64,000 nt of DNA from CAZCTC01 sp964501335 (GCA_964501335.1 CAZCTC010000035.1:1-64000), one strand, 5' to 3'; positions 1-8,936 are shown, counted from the first letter of the stretch. The notes: generated by a model from the letters alone, not told the origin. Translations and numbers: made by a program.

Positions 1-627
1 GGAATTGTGAATGCTTTGCGGTTGTTGGGGTATGTGACCTATCAGCTGCGAGGATCGGATGCCGCACAGTCTTATTATAATGAAAGCCTGGAACTCTGTC
101 AGGCGTTGAAAAATCCGTTGATCGAGGCTCTGGTCTGGAACAGTATGGGGCAGATGGCCCATGCAGAACGGAAGTTTGGGGAGGCCCGGGAACTTTATTG
201 CCGGGCGATGGGATTGTTGCAGGAGCGGGGAGACGATAAGAGTCTGGCCCTGGTTTTTGAGAATTTGGGGAAGCTGGAACTGGATGAGAGTCAGTATCAG
301 GCGGCGCAGACCTATCTGGAGATCAGTCTGGAAGCGGCCGTGAAGGCGCAAGATGCGGGGGTGGCGTTGCGGGTTCTGGTCGCGATGGCACGGCTGGCCG
401 TGCAGAGTGGTTTAAAGGAGCAACGGCAATTCCAGATTGTAGAATTGTTGGAGCGGGTTTCCCGTCATCCCGCCTGTCCGGCGGGGTTGCGCCAGGAAGC
501 GCTGGATTTGTTGGCGGCGGTGGCGCCGAATGCCCTGGTTCCGGCCGGGGTGGAGCGGAGCTGGAGCCTGTTGGAGTTAAAACCGCTGGGGTACGCTGTT
601 GTAGAAGGGGAAATCGAAGCGGTTTGA
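1..627 (+). CDS. TPR-repeat protein, C-terminal part (cut by window edge)
   Basis: The frame is open from base 1, so the start lies outside the window; the GTG at 7 is an internal codon. The visible 208 or so residues are all helical repeats of about 40 residues with the tetratricopeptide pattern, for example around SMGQMAHAERKFGEARELY and NLGKLELDESQYQAAQTYL, followed by a shorter non-repeat tail. Such arrays often form the C-terminal sensor part of large ATPase or BTAD/LuxR-type regulators in filamentous bacteria, but nothing here shows a DNA-binding or nucleotide-binding domain, so only a protein-interaction role can be claimed. It converges on the methyltransferase operon on the other strand, with a palindrome between them. 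Confidence 0.75.
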   Translation, partial: GIVNALRLLGYVTYQLRGSDAAQSYYNESLELCQALKNPLIEALVWNSMGQMAHAERKFGEARELYCRAMGLLQERGDDKSLALVFENLGKLELDESQYQAAQTYLEISLEAAVKAQDAGVALRVLVAMARLAVQSGLKEQRQFQIVELLERVSRHPACPAGLRQEALDLLAAVAPNALVPAGVERSWSLLELKPLGYAVVEGEIEAV

Positions 628-638
628 ATTGGGGGGAT

Positions 639-673
639 ATTTTTCGTGGCCGCTGGAGGCGGCCACGAAAAAT
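639..673. repeat. Palindrome between convergent genes
   Basis: Arms of 15 bases (639-653 and 659-673) with a 5-base loop; T-run before and A-run after the stem. Same architecture as the dispersed palindromes elsewhere in the window, but with a different GC arm (GTGGCCGC). It lies between two convergent gene ends, so a role in 3'-end protection or termination is possible. Confidence 0.7.
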
Positions 674-687
674 GTAATCCCTCAAAT

Positions 688-1491
688 TTATTGGAATCGT
701 GAGCGCAGCATATCCAGGGTCAGGCCCAATTTTTTCATGTGGCTGACATCGACGGGCGGTTGAGCCTGAGGTGGGACGTAGAGGGTGGAGATGGGGGTGA
801 CGTGGGCGTCGGGTAGATTGTGGAGGTGGACTTTCTGGATAGAGGGAGGGAAGCCGGGATATTGGGCGGCTTCGTAGACTACCACTTCGTGCTGAGGATC
901 GTAATGGGTTTCCAGGATCTCAGTCAGGAATTGTAAGCCGGGCGCCGTTTTTTCCGCTTCAGGCTGGCAGAGATTGCCGATCACTCCAATTTGCCAGAGA
1001 ATCAGGGCGGTGCTGGTGTCGAACCGGCGGGGCCGAATTAGAAAATCGGTCGCTTCGTAGCTTTGGCAGCCGTTCTGACCGGGATCGAATCCCAGATCGC
1101 TGAACAAACAATCCTCCGCTGAGATGCCGGGCAGCATTTCTGCCGAAAATCCTTCCTTTCGGGCCTGATGAATGGCTTCATGGGCCGGCAAGACGAAGAC
1201 TCCCGGGTGGCCGTAGAAGACGGCGCAAACTTTCAATCCGTCTCGCACCGATTCCAGAATGCAATGGACCATTTCGGCATAAGTTTCCTGGCGGGGTTTG
1301 TTGCGACCGTAGAAACCTGCCAGATCCGTGGCCTGGGGGTTCAGGCTGTGCATCCACTCGGCGGCGAGCGGACTGGGAATCAGATAGAAGAGCCGGTCCG
1401 CCTGTTGAATCCAGGCCTGCGCTTCTACGGTGAGATGGGCCGACATTTTGATGCCCGAGCCGACAATTCTCAGCATGCCCTGAGTTGTCAT
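688..1491 (-). CDS. Borosin-type peptide alpha-N-methyltransferase (tetrapyrrole methylase fold)
   Basis: 267 residues, SAM-dependent methyltransferase of the tetrapyrrole methylase superfamily. It carries the motifs of the borosin subgroup that methylates peptide backbone amides (fungal OphMA, bacterial SonM): VGSGI near residue 10, FYGHPGVFV at 92-100, LPGISAEDCLFSDLG at 120-134, YEATDFLIR at 145-153 and LILWQIG at 163-169. Tyr61, Arg67, Tyr71 and Tyr93 have the same mutual spacing as the OphMA catalytic residues Tyr66, Arg72, Tyr76 and Tyr98 (recalled from the literature). There is no fused precursor, so it would be the split type acting on a separate substrate. The gene overlaps the upstream one by ATGA (1488-1491), implying translational coupling. 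General cobalamin/siroheme methylases lack the YEATDF and LPGISAEDC motifs, so that alternative is less likely. Confidence 0.85.
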   Translation of the reverse strand: MTTQGMLRIVGSGIKMSAHLTVEAQAWIQQADRLFYLIPSPLAAEWMHSLNPQATDLAGFYGRNKPRQETYAEMVHCILESVRDGLKVCAVFYGHPGVFVLPAHEAIHQARKEGFSAEMLPGISAEDCLFSDLGFDPGQNGCQSYEATDFLIRPRRFDTSTALILWQIGVIGNLCQPEAEKTAPGLQFLTEILETHYDPQHEVVVYEAAQYPGFPPSIQKVHLHNLPDAHVTPISTLYVPPQAQPPVDVSHMKKLGLTLDMLRSRFQ

Positions 1492-2033
1492 TCTTCGCGA
1501 GGCGGGATCATATTAACCGTGAGATCGAAATCCCCGGCTGGTGTAATGTAGCCGCTGACTTTCCCCTGATTGCCTGTTCCGTTTTGAGTGATTGTTGCCT
1601 CGCCGAAGATTTCGACCTGCTGTTTCTCATTATTGAATTTGCAGTTATCGAGCGGGATGGTCAGTACGTGAACCACGGAGTAGTCCAGGAGATCAACGAT
1701 CAATTGGGTGTCTTTTGTTTCAACTTTCATTCCTTTGGAGGGGATGGCGGTGACATTTTCGTCCAATTCCGCATGGAAGGGGCGTCGATCGGGAGCGATG
1801 ATAGTTTTGGCGGCAAAATCAATCGGTATCGCTGATTTAGTGCTGTATACCGGTGTGTAACGGAAATAAGCCGGTTCGGTTTCGACGCCCAGGAATTGTT
1901 GGTCGGCCGTGCTGAGCTGGATGAGGGGATTGGCCATGAATCCTGCCGGGTCTTTTTTGAATTCTTCAAGGGCGGTAGGATTTTGAGCCAGATAGGCAAA
2001 GAGCTGGGCCAGGGTTTCGATCTTACTTTCCAT
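1488..2033 (-). CDS. Candidate split-borosin precursor with borosin-binding-like N-terminus
   Basis: 181 residues. Residues 1-50 form a small helical region (LAQLFAYLAQNPTALEEF, then KKDPAGFMANP and LSTADQQFLGV) that resembles the borosin-binding domain of the SonA precursor: F..L.Q...L.E.YK.NPE..M....L. The remaining 130 residues look beta-rich and are much longer than a usual core peptide; I recognise no domain there. Start at 2033 is supported by GAAGGAGCC just upstream. The gene is first in the operon and its stop overlaps the methyltransferase start. Inference: this is the substrate or scaffold of the methyltransferase. The methylated core, if any, could be the C-terminal end (ITPAGDFDLTVNMIPP) or the hydrophobic stretch LIVDLLDYSVVHVLTIPL. 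It could also be a partner protein rather than a peptide precursor. Confidence 0.65.
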   Translation of the reverse strand: MESKIETLAQLFAYLAQNPTALEEFKKDPAGFMANPLIQLSTADQQFLGVETEPAYFRYTPVYSTKSAIPIDFAAKTIIAPDRRPFHAELDENVTAIPSKGMKVETKDTQLIVDLLDYSVVHVLTIPLDNCKFNNEKQQVEIFGEATITQNGTGNQGKVSGYITPAGDFDLTVNMIPPREE

Positions 2034-2149
2034 AGATTGGCTCCTTCGAGATGATAAAAAATGAGGATAAAATTTTTTGAACCGTAGAGCTCGATTCTAT
2101 TAAATATTAAATATAAAGCTGGAATTGTCAACAGGTTTGCAGGAGATGT

Positions 2150-2313
2150 TGTTTATTTTTTCGCGCGCCACGCTACGCAGGCGGCGCGCGAAAAAATGAA
2201 TAAAAAACTCTCTCCCTGCTTCGCCCCGCGCGTTGTATCTTACGGGGAAAGTGCCCTTTGCGGGGAGCTAAAAGCCCGGCTGTATCGGCACGACGCTTTA
2301 AGTTGCCTGATAT
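2150..2313. repeat. Dispersed palindrome element, full-length copy
   Basis: This fills most of the 391-base gap between the borosin-like operon and the kinase gene. Stem: T6-CGCGCGCC at 2156-2169 and GGCGCGCG-A6 at 2183-2196, loop of 13. To the right follow TGAATAAAAAACTCTCT, then a GC-rich segment ending in GCTTTAAGTTGCCTGATATG. The same order of sections is seen near 25280-25437, and in reverse near 10331-10475, 17355-17505 and 18299-18430. The T-run precedes and the A-run follows the stem, so it is not a standard terminator. A -10-like TATAGT at 2359-2364 lies downstream and may serve the kinase gene. Confidence 0.8.
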
Positions 2314-2424
2314 GTGGGGAGGTTTTTCTTCTGCGTTTTCCAGATTGGGAAAGTCTGATATAGTACAATTAAATCGTATTTTTAATCTTCTTAATTGAGT
2401 GGTATAGCTACAGGGGAGGTGATT

Positions 2425-3084
2425 ATGGCGGTGGTGACGATTTCCCGGCAATTTGGTGCAGGGGGCGATGAAGTGGCGCAGTTGTTGTGTGAGCTGTTGG
2501 ATTATCGCTATTTCGACAAACAACTGCTGGCACAGACTGCGAGTGAGGTAGGGCTTTCGGAAGAAGAAATTGTAGATTACAACGAGACCTCTTATAAAGT
2601 GCGGGATTGGCTGACCAAGCTGCTGGCTCCCGGGCCCCGGATTGTGAGAGAGTTTATGGTCAGCAAACGGGATGAGCAGGGACGCGAGACTTTGACGCTG
2701 GCTTCGTTGGATGAAGCACAGTGTGTAACGCTGATTCAACGGGCCATGCGGGCCGCTTTGCAACAGGGCAATGTGCTGATTGTGGGGCGTGGGGGGCAGG
2801 TTGTGCTTAAGGATCAGCCGGATGTGTTGCATGTGCGGTTGGAGGCGCCGTTGGATGTGCGCATTATGCGGATTGAGGATCGCGCGGGCCTCAGTTACAG
2901 CGAGGCTGAAGAGCTGGTGCGCCAGCGAGATACGGCCGCTGCGTCCTATTTGCGACGATTTTACGACATCGATTGGAACGATCCTTTGTTGTATCATATG
3001 GTGCTCAACACCGGGCGTTGGACGACGGCGGAAGCCGCTAAGATCATTGCCGATGCTGTGGATTTGCTTGTGCCAGGAATGTGA
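2425..3084 (+). CDS. Cytidylate kinase-like protein
   Basis: 219 residues from the ATG at 2425, chosen because GGGGAGGTG lies six bases upstream; the frame is open further 5' but has no other good site. The N-terminus TISRQFGAGGDEVAQLL is the P-loop-like region of the cytidylate-kinase-like family. GRGGQVVL near the middle and the RDTAAASYLRRFYDIDW segment match the same family. These proteins resemble Cmk in fold but are usually separate from the housekeeping enzyme, and their substrate is mostly unknown. It stands alone: the neighbours on either side are unrelated and about 140 bases separate it from the GH13 gene. Confidence 0.75.
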   Translation: MAVVTISRQFGAGGDEVAQLLCELLDYRYFDKQLLAQTASEVGLSEEEIVDYNETSYKVRDWLTKLLAPGPRIVREFMVSKRDEQGRETLTLASLDEAQCVTLIQRAMRAALQQGNVLIVGRGGQVVLKDQPDVLHVRLEAPLDVRIMRIEDRAGLSYSEAEELVRQRDTAAASYLRRFYDIDWNDPLLYHMVLNTGRWTTAEAAKIIADAVDLLVPGM

Positions 3085-3225
3085 CCGGCTGCGGGTTGGG
3101 AAGGATGGGAACATGAAAGATTGGAAGCGAAAGCCGTCCTTCGTTGCCGGTCTCTCTTTGCAGGGGCGTTGTTGTGCCGGCGCCCTGGGGGTAATTTTTT
3201 GACCGTGCAGTGAAAGGAGGTATTT

Positions 3226-5958
3226 ATGTTCGGCCGTGTCAGATGCAGGGAAATTCTTCTGGTGATGGGGGTGTTGTTTTTTGTGGTGGCCTGTTCTACG
3301 GGCACTCCGATATCCGAAACTCCCGGGGCCGCCACGCCGCGGCCTGCTTCAACGGTAGGAGCGCGAGCTTCCGCTACGGTGCAGCCGACAGCGAAGGCCA
3401 CGGCGACCGGTCCTTCCGGCGGGGCAGCGGTGGATTGCAATATTCAGTGGAATGCAGTTTTGCACGATACTTTTGACCCGGCTTATCGTTCGATTGTTGG
3501 GCCGACCACGCCCGGAGCGCAGATTCAATTGCGGTTGCGGGTGGCTCAGGGCGATATCACGGGGGCCCGGGTGCGGGTCTGGAACGATTACAGCGACCAG
3601 GAAGCCTACTATCCCATGGCCTGGGATGCAGATTTCGACAAGGAGACGACGACTTACGATTGGTGGACGGCGAAGATCCCGGCCGGTGCCAATCCGACGA
3701 TCCTCTACTATTTCTTTGAAATCAACGACGCGGGCAGTTGCGGCGCCGATCAAGATTTTTATGTAGACGACGATATCAAGTTTTACGGCGGCGGTCAGGG
3801 TGCGATGAGCGATGATTACGATGATGCGCACAGTTTTCAGGTCACGGTGTACGATCCGGCTTTCGATACTCCTGGGTGGATGCAGCGGGGCGTGGTCTAT
3901 CAAATCTTTCCGGATCGTTTTCGGGACGGGAATCTCCGGAACAATGCCGAGGGCGGCCGGTTTGCCTACGGCGAGCCGACGGTGACGATTTTCCGGTCCA
4001 ATCAGACGGATTGGAACAGTACGATCTGCGATCCCCGCGGCACCTATCAGCCGGATTGTATGTATCGTTACGGCGACAATTTCTACGGCGGCGACCTGCC
4101 CGGCATCACCGAGAAAATCAACCAGGGTTATTTCGACGCCTTGGGGGTGAGCGTCATCTATCTGAATCCGATCTTCCGCTCGCCTTCCAGCCATAAGTAC
4201 GACACTTCGGATTATATGACGATCGATCCGGACTTCGGGACGCTGAAGGATTTCCAGACGCTGGCCGCCACGGCGCAGGCGCACGGCATTAAGTTGATTC
4301 TGGATGGCGTTTTCAACCATGTCTCTTCGGACAGCCGTTATTTCGACCGATATCATCGTTATGATGCTAATGGAACGTTGAACCGGCCGGGCGGCGGCAC
4401 CGACGACGACAGCGGCGCCTGCGAATCGGGCAAGTCGCCTTTCTATTCCTGGTTCTATTTCCCCGATATCGGGATGCCGGCGCGCGACAGCGGCGTGCCG
4501 ACTCTTTGCATCAATGGCAGCGACGATGCCAATCAGACTTATGAGGCCTGGTACGGTTATTCGTCGTTGCCCAAGCTGCGGGCCAATTCCCAACAGGTGC
4601 GGGCGTTGGTCTGGTCTGATGGGTTGGATTCTGTAGGGCCCTATTGGGTTTATCAGGGCGCTTCGGGATGGCGTTTTGATGTGGGCGGCGATCTCGATCC
4701 GGGATTGACGCGGGACCCGGGCAATGATTACTGGGAGGGTTTCCGGAAGGCGGTGCGCAACTTCGGTGTGACCGGCAAGGACGATGTGCTGTTGCTGGGC
4801 GAGGAGTGGGGAGACGCATCGCCCTGGCTGCTGGGCAATGAGTGGGACAGCGTGATGAACTACCGTTTCCGCTCGGCCGTATTGAGCTGGTTTTTCACCG
4901 GTTGCAGCGGCAACGGCTGCAACAACGGTGTTTTCCAGGACAACGACAGCGAGTTCGGCAGTTCCAGCGGGGCGATCAGTTACGTCAGCCCGTCGCAGTT
5001 CAACGCCCGGCTGCGCTCGATCCAGGAGGACTACCCGCCGATGGCTTTCAAGGCGATGATGAATCTGGAGGGCTCCCACGATACCAATCGGCTGCGCTTC
5101 CTGTTGAAGAAGATCAACAACGACAGCGACGAGGCGGCCTTGCAGCGGATGAAGGAATGGTGGCTTTTCTCGTTCACCTATGCCGGGGCGCCGACGATCT
5201 ATTACGGGGACGAGGTCGGTCTGAGTCACGATGCTGTTTTCGCCAACGGGAAATATGAGGACGATCCTTACAACCGGGCGCCGTTCCCCTGGCCGGATGC
5301 CGGCGGGAAGAGCTATGTGCCCGATACCGGGTTGCAGGAGTTTGCCCGGCGGATGGCCAGCATTCGCTGGAGCTACCGGGCCTTGCAGGACGGCGATGTG
5401 CAGCATGGTCTGATCATCGACGACGGGCAGAAGCTGTACGGCTTTGCCCGTACCCTTGAGGCCGGCGGGACGGCGCTGGTGGCGCTCAACCGCGACGGCG
5501 CGCAGCATACGGCGACCTTCAAGGGGCTGAACGGCGCTCCTTACAATCTTTCCGACGGCACTGTGCTGCTGGAAGTGATCGAGGGCGGGACCTACACGGT
5601 GGAGAACGGCATGGTCAGCGTGCCGGTCAATCCCAGCTGGGGAGCGGTGCTGCTGGAGGCGATAAGGATCGAGTCTCCGGTCCCGGTGAAGAACATGACC
5701 GTCAGCCGTTCGGGGCGGGATCAGGTGCTGCGCTGGAATCCGGTCACGATGGATGTAGGCGGCGAACGCGAGGTGGTGGTGGCCTACCGGATTTATCGCG
5801 GGACCACGGCAGATTTCACACCGGCTGCGGAGAATCTCGTGGGGACCGTCACGCCGCCGGCCTTCGGCTCGGCGGACGGCCGGTTGAGTTACACGGATCG
5901 CGGGGCTCCCGCGCGGAGCTACTATAAGATCGTGCCGGTGAACGCCTGCGGGCGGTAA
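3226..5958 (+). CDS. Alpha-amylase family GH13 lipoprotein
   Basis: 910 residues. The signal peptide ends in a lipobox (VVAC, Cys23), followed by a Thr/Pro/Ala linker of about 45 residues, so the enzyme should be anchored on the outer face of the membrane. Then comes a beta-sandwich N-domain like those of neopullulanase-type GH13 enzymes (from CNIQWNAVLHDTFDP), the catalytic barrel with DGVFNHVSS (about 360), GWRFDVGGD (nucleophile Asp, about 485), LLLGEEWGD (acid/base Glu, about 525) and GSHDTNR (about 617), a C-terminal beta domain, and a fibronectin-III-like end. It should cleave alpha-1,4 glucans outside the cell. GAAAGGAGG supports the start. The next gene is a close paralogue lacking lipobox and linker. 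Confidence 0.9.
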   Translation: MFGRVRCREILLVMGVLFFVVACSTGTPISETPGAATPRPASTVGARASATVQPTAKATATGPSGGAAVDCNIQWNAVLHDTFDPAYRSIVGPTTPGAQIQLRLRVAQGDITGARVRVWNDYSDQEAYYPMAWDADFDKETTTYDWWTAKIPAGANPTILYYFFEINDAGSCGADQDFYVDDDIKFYGGGQGAMSDDYDDAHSFQVTVYDPAFDTPGWMQRGVVYQIFPDRFRDGNLRNNAEGGRFAYGEPTVTIFRSNQTDWNSTICDPRGTYQPDCMYRYGDNFYGGDLPGITEKINQGYFDALGVSVIYLNPIFRSPSSHKYDTSDYMTIDPDFGTLKDFQTLAATAQAHGIKLILDGVFNHVSSDSRYFDRYHRYDANGTLNRPGGGTDDDSGACESGKSPFYSWFYFPDIGMPARDSGVPTLCINGSDDANQTYEAWYGYSSLPKLRANSQQVRALVWSDGLDSVGPYWVYQGASGWRFDVGGDLDPGLTRDPGNDYWEGFRKAVRNFGVTGKDDVLLLGEEWGDASPWLLGNEWDSVMNYRFRSAVLSWFFTGCSGNGCNNGVFQDNDSEFGSSSGAISYVSPSQFNARLRSIQEDYPPMAFKAMMNLEGSHDTNRLRFLLKKINNDSDEAALQRMKEWWLFSFTYAGAPTIYYGDEVGLSHDAVFANGKYEDDPYNRAPFPWPDAGGKSYVPDTGLQEFARRMASIRWSYRALQDGDVQHGLIIDDGQKLYGFARTLEAGGTALVALNRDGAQHTATFKGLNGAPYNLSDGTVLLEVIEGGTYTVENGMVSVPVNPSWGAVLLEAIRIESPVPVKNMTVSRSGRDQVLRWNPVTMDVGGEREVVVAYRIYRGTTADFTPAAENLVGTVTPPAFGSADGRLSYTDRGAPARSYYKIVPVNACGR

Positions 5959-5960
5959 CC

Positions 5961-6046
5961 GGAAGATCGGAAGGCTGGAAGATCGGAAGACTGGAAGATC
6001 GGAAGACTGGAAGATCGGAAGACTGGAAGATCGGAAGACTGGAAGA
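5961..6046. repeat. 16-bp tandem repeat after GH13 gene
   Basis: Five head-to-tail copies of GGAAGATCGGAAGACT (the first copy has one change) plus a partial copy, starting two bases after the stop codon and ending at the terminator stem. A second GGAAGATAT-type array lies at 24890-24985. Copy number is probably variable; no function is evident. Confidence 0.9.
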
Positions 6047-6090
6047 AAATCCCTCGCATCCAATACTTTGGATGCGAGGGATTTCGTTTT
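6047..6090 (+). terminator. Rho-independent terminator of the GH13 lipoprotein gene
   Basis: Perfect 15-bp stem (6047-6061 with 6070-6084), 8-base loop, then CGTTTT. It separates the two GH13 paralogues, so they are probably transcribed independently. Confidence 0.8.
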
Positions 6091-6155
6091 CGATTGTTAA
6101 CTACGAATCTATTGACTTATCAACTTTTGCCTGGTTAAAAAATGCAAATTGGGCT

Positions 6156-6161
6156 TATAAT
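6156..6161 (+). promoter_or_regulatory. -10 box TATAAT before second GH13 gene
   Basis: A consensus TATAAT lies 78 bases before the start codon and after the upstream terminator. The -35 is poor (TGGTTA at 6132, 18-base spacing); a TTGACT at 6112 is too far away to pair with it. Confidence 0.5.
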
Positions 6162-6238
6162 ACTATCACAAGTTGTTGCCCCCAGGGCAGCAAGCGGTTC
6201 TCCCCAAATTACTTTTTTTACCCAAAAGGAGGAAATGT

Positions 6239-8875
6239 ATGTCGGGTCGTTTGCGCTGGATTTCAGTATGGCTTTGCCTCTCTTTGATTTTTAGCCTCAT
6301 TCCGTTGGGGTTCCCGACCCCGGTTGCCGCGGGAAACTGCGACATCCAGTGGAATTCCGTCTTGCACGATACATTCGATCCGGTTTACCGCTCCATTGTT
6401 GGGCCGACCACGCCCAACACGACCGTGCGGCTGCGCCTCCGCGTGGCCCAGGGCGACATCACCAGCGCCCGGGTGCGGGTCTGGAACGACCGCACCAATG
6501 TCGAGACTTATTATTCGATGTCCTGGGACGGTTCTTACGATACCGATCCCACCACCTACGATTGGTGGTTTGCCAATATCGCGGTGGGCTCTCAGCCGAC
6601 GATCCTCTACTACTTCTTTGAACTCAACGAAACCGGCAGCTGCACCACCGATCAGGATTTCTATGTCGATGACGATATCAAATTTACCGGCGGCGGCCAG
6701 GGCGCGATGAGCGACGGCTACAACGATTCCCGCAGCTTCCAGATCACGGTCTACGATCCCAACTATTCCGTGCCCTCCTGGATGCAGCGCGGCGTCGTCT
6801 ACCAGATCTTCCCTGATCGCTTCCGCGACGGTAATTCGGCCAACAATCCGGCCACCGGTCGCTTCTCTTACAATGTCTCCGGCGGCGCGATTGTCCGCTC
6901 CAACCAGACCAACTGGAACTACACGGTCTGCGATCCGCGCAGCACCTATTCGCCTTCCTGCTCCGGCCGCTACGGCGAAAACTTCTACGGCGGCGATCTG
7001 GCCGGCATCACTCAGAAGATCAACCAGGGCTATTTCGACTCCCTGGGTGTGAGTGTGCTCTACCTGAACCCTATCTTCCGCTCGCCCTCCAACCACAAGT
7101 ACGACACGGCCGATTACATGGTTATCGATCCCGATTTCGGGACCCTGAGCGATTTCCAGACGCTGGCCACGGCCGCGCACAACCACGGGATGAAGATCAT
7201 CCTGGACGGTGTTTTCAACCATGTCTCTTCGGACAGCAAGTATTTTGACCGCTATCAGCGCTACGATGCGGCCGGCAATGTGACCAGCTCGGGCATCGGC
7301 ACCGACGACAACAGCGGCGCCTGCGAGGCCGGCGCTTCGCCTTATTATTCCTGGTTCTACTTCCCGGCCACCTACAACCCCGGCGGCGACGGCGGCGTGA
7401 CGGTCTATTGCGCCAACGGCACCAACAATGCCGGCCAGAGCTATGAGGCCTGGTATGGTTATTCCTCCCTGCCCAAGTTGCAGGCCAACTCCACCGCGGT
7501 GCGCTCCCTGATCTGGTCGAACGGGCTGAGCTCGGTCGGACCTTACTGGGTTTACCAGGGAGCCGACGGCTGGCGCTTCGATGTCGGCGGCGATGTCGAT
7601 CCCGGTTTGACCGCCGATGCCGGCAATGACTATTGGGAAGGTTTCCGCAGTGCCGTGCGCAACAGCGCCGTAACCGGCAAGAGCGATGTCTTGATGCTGG
7701 GTGAGGAATGGGGCGATTCTTCGGGCTGGCTGCTGGGCAATGAGTGGGACAGCGTGATGAACTACCGCTTCCGCTCGGCCCTGATGGGCTGGCTCTTCAC
7801 GGGATGCAGCGGCAACGGCTGCACCAACGGTTCTTCTTTCGACGACAACGACAGCAACTCCGGCAGCTACAGCGGCTCGATCTATTACCTGAGCCCCTCC
7901 CAGTTCAACGCCCGGCTGCGCTCTATCCAGGAAGACTATGCGCCGGCGGCTTTCAAGGCCATGATGAATCTGGAAGGCTCGCACGACACCAACCGCGTGC
8001 GCTTCATCCTGAAGAAGATCAACAACGACAACGACTCCGCGGCTGTGCAGCGCATGAAGGAGTGGTGGCTCTTCTCTTATACCTATGCCGGCGCTCCCAC
8101 GCTCTATTACGGTGATGAAGTCGGTTTGAACCACGACGGCGTCTATTCCAGCGGCAAGTACGAGGATGATCCTTACAACCGCGCACCGTTCCCCTGGCCA
8201 GATGCTACCGGTTCCAGCTACACGGCCGACACGAGCAACCTGCTGGCTTTTGCCCGCCATATGGCCAGCATCCGCTGGAGCTATCGCGCTCTGCAGGACG
8301 GCGATGTGCAGCACGGCCTGATCATCAACGACGCTCAGAAGCTCTACGGCTTTGCCCGCACGACTTCCGGCAACGGCACGGCGTTGATTGCGTTGAACCG
8401 CGATAATGTCCAGCATTCTGCCACCTTCTCCGGTCTGAATGCGGCGCCTTACAACATTCCTAACGGCACGGTCCTGCGGGATGTAATCGGCGGCAGTAGC
8501 TATACCGTGGCTAACGGTTCTGTGACGGTTCCGGTCAACAGCAATTGGGGTGCGGTTCTGCTGGAAAGCGGCCGCATCGAGAATCCGGCTGCGGTTACCG
8601 GTCTGACCTCTACGATCTCCGGGTCGAACATCGTGCTGAAATGGAACCCGGTGAATACCGATTCTGCCGGCGGTCGCGAAGTGGTAACGACCTATCAGAT
8701 CCATCGCAGCACTACGGCGAATTTCACGCCGGGGACCGGCACGTTGTTGACGACGGTGACGGCGCCGACTTTCGGCAGCTCCGACGGCAAGGTTACCTAC
8801 ACCGATTCCGGCGCGGCCGGTAAGGGGTATTACTACAAGATTCGCCCGGTGAATGCGGCGGGCAAGGCTCCATGA
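6239..8875 (+). CDS. Secreted alpha-amylase family GH13
   Basis: 878 residues from the ATG at 6239, placed just after AAAAGGAGGAAATGT; a longer frame starting at 6173 would spoil the signal peptide. The signal peptide (basic start, core LCLSLIFSLIPLGF, likely cut after PVAA) has no lipobox, so the enzyme should be released. Domain order is the same as in the upstream lipoprotein: N-terminal beta domain, GH13 barrel with DGVFNHVSS (about 323), GWRFDVGGD (about 445), LMLGEEWGD (about 487) and GSHDTNR (about 580), C-domain, fibronectin-III-like end. Long stretches are identical to the paralogue, so the pair arose by tandem duplication and then split into anchored and soluble forms. Third positions look richer in C than in the first copy. 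Confidence 0.9.
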   Translation: MSGRLRWISVWLCLSLIFSLIPLGFPTPVAAGNCDIQWNSVLHDTFDPVYRSIVGPTTPNTTVRLRLRVAQGDITSARVRVWNDRTNVETYYSMSWDGSYDTDPTTYDWWFANIAVGSQPTILYYFFELNETGSCTTDQDFYVDDDIKFTGGGQGAMSDGYNDSRSFQITVYDPNYSVPSWMQRGVVYQIFPDRFRDGNSANNPATGRFSYNVSGGAIVRSNQTNWNYTVCDPRSTYSPSCSGRYGENFYGGDLAGITQKINQGYFDSLGVSVLYLNPIFRSPSNHKYDTADYMVIDPDFGTLSDFQTLATAAHNHGMKIILDGVFNHVSSDSKYFDRYQRYDAAGNVTSSGIGTDDNSGACEAGASPYYSWFYFPATYNPGGDGGVTVYCANGTNNAGQSYEAWYGYSSLPKLQANSTAVRSLIWSNGLSSVGPYWVYQGADGWRFDVGGDVDPGLTADAGNDYWEGFRSAVRNSAVTGKSDVLMLGEEWGDSSGWLLGNEWDSVMNYRFRSALMGWLFTGCSGNGCTNGSSFDDNDSNSGSYSGSIYYLSPSQFNARLRSIQEDYAPAAFKAMMNLEGSHDTNRVRFILKKINNDNDSAAVQRMKEWWLFSYTYAGAPTLYYGDEVGLNHDGVYSSGKYEDDPYNRAPFPWPDATGSSYTADTSNLLAFARHMASIRWSYRALQDGDVQHGLIINDAQKLYGFARTTSGNGTALIALNRDNVQHSATFSGLNAAPYNIPNGTVLRDVIGGSSYTVANGSVTVPVNSNWGAVLLESGRIENPAAVTGLTSTISGSNIVLKWNPVNTDSAGGREVVTTYQIHRSTTANFTPGTGTLLTTVTAPTFGSSDGKVTYTDSGAAGKGYYYKIRPVNAAGKAP

Positions 8876-8894
8876 AGAAGTAGTCAGTAGACCG

Positions 8895-8936
8895 AAAGCT
8901 CCCTCGCCGGGGATTCCCTGGCGAGGGAGCTTTTTT
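8895..8936 (+). terminator. Rho-independent terminator after secreted GH13 gene
   Basis: Stem GCTCCCTCGCC / GGCGAGGGAGC (8898-8908 with 8920-8930), 11-base loop, followed by six T. It lies 20 bases after the stop codon. Confidence 0.85.
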
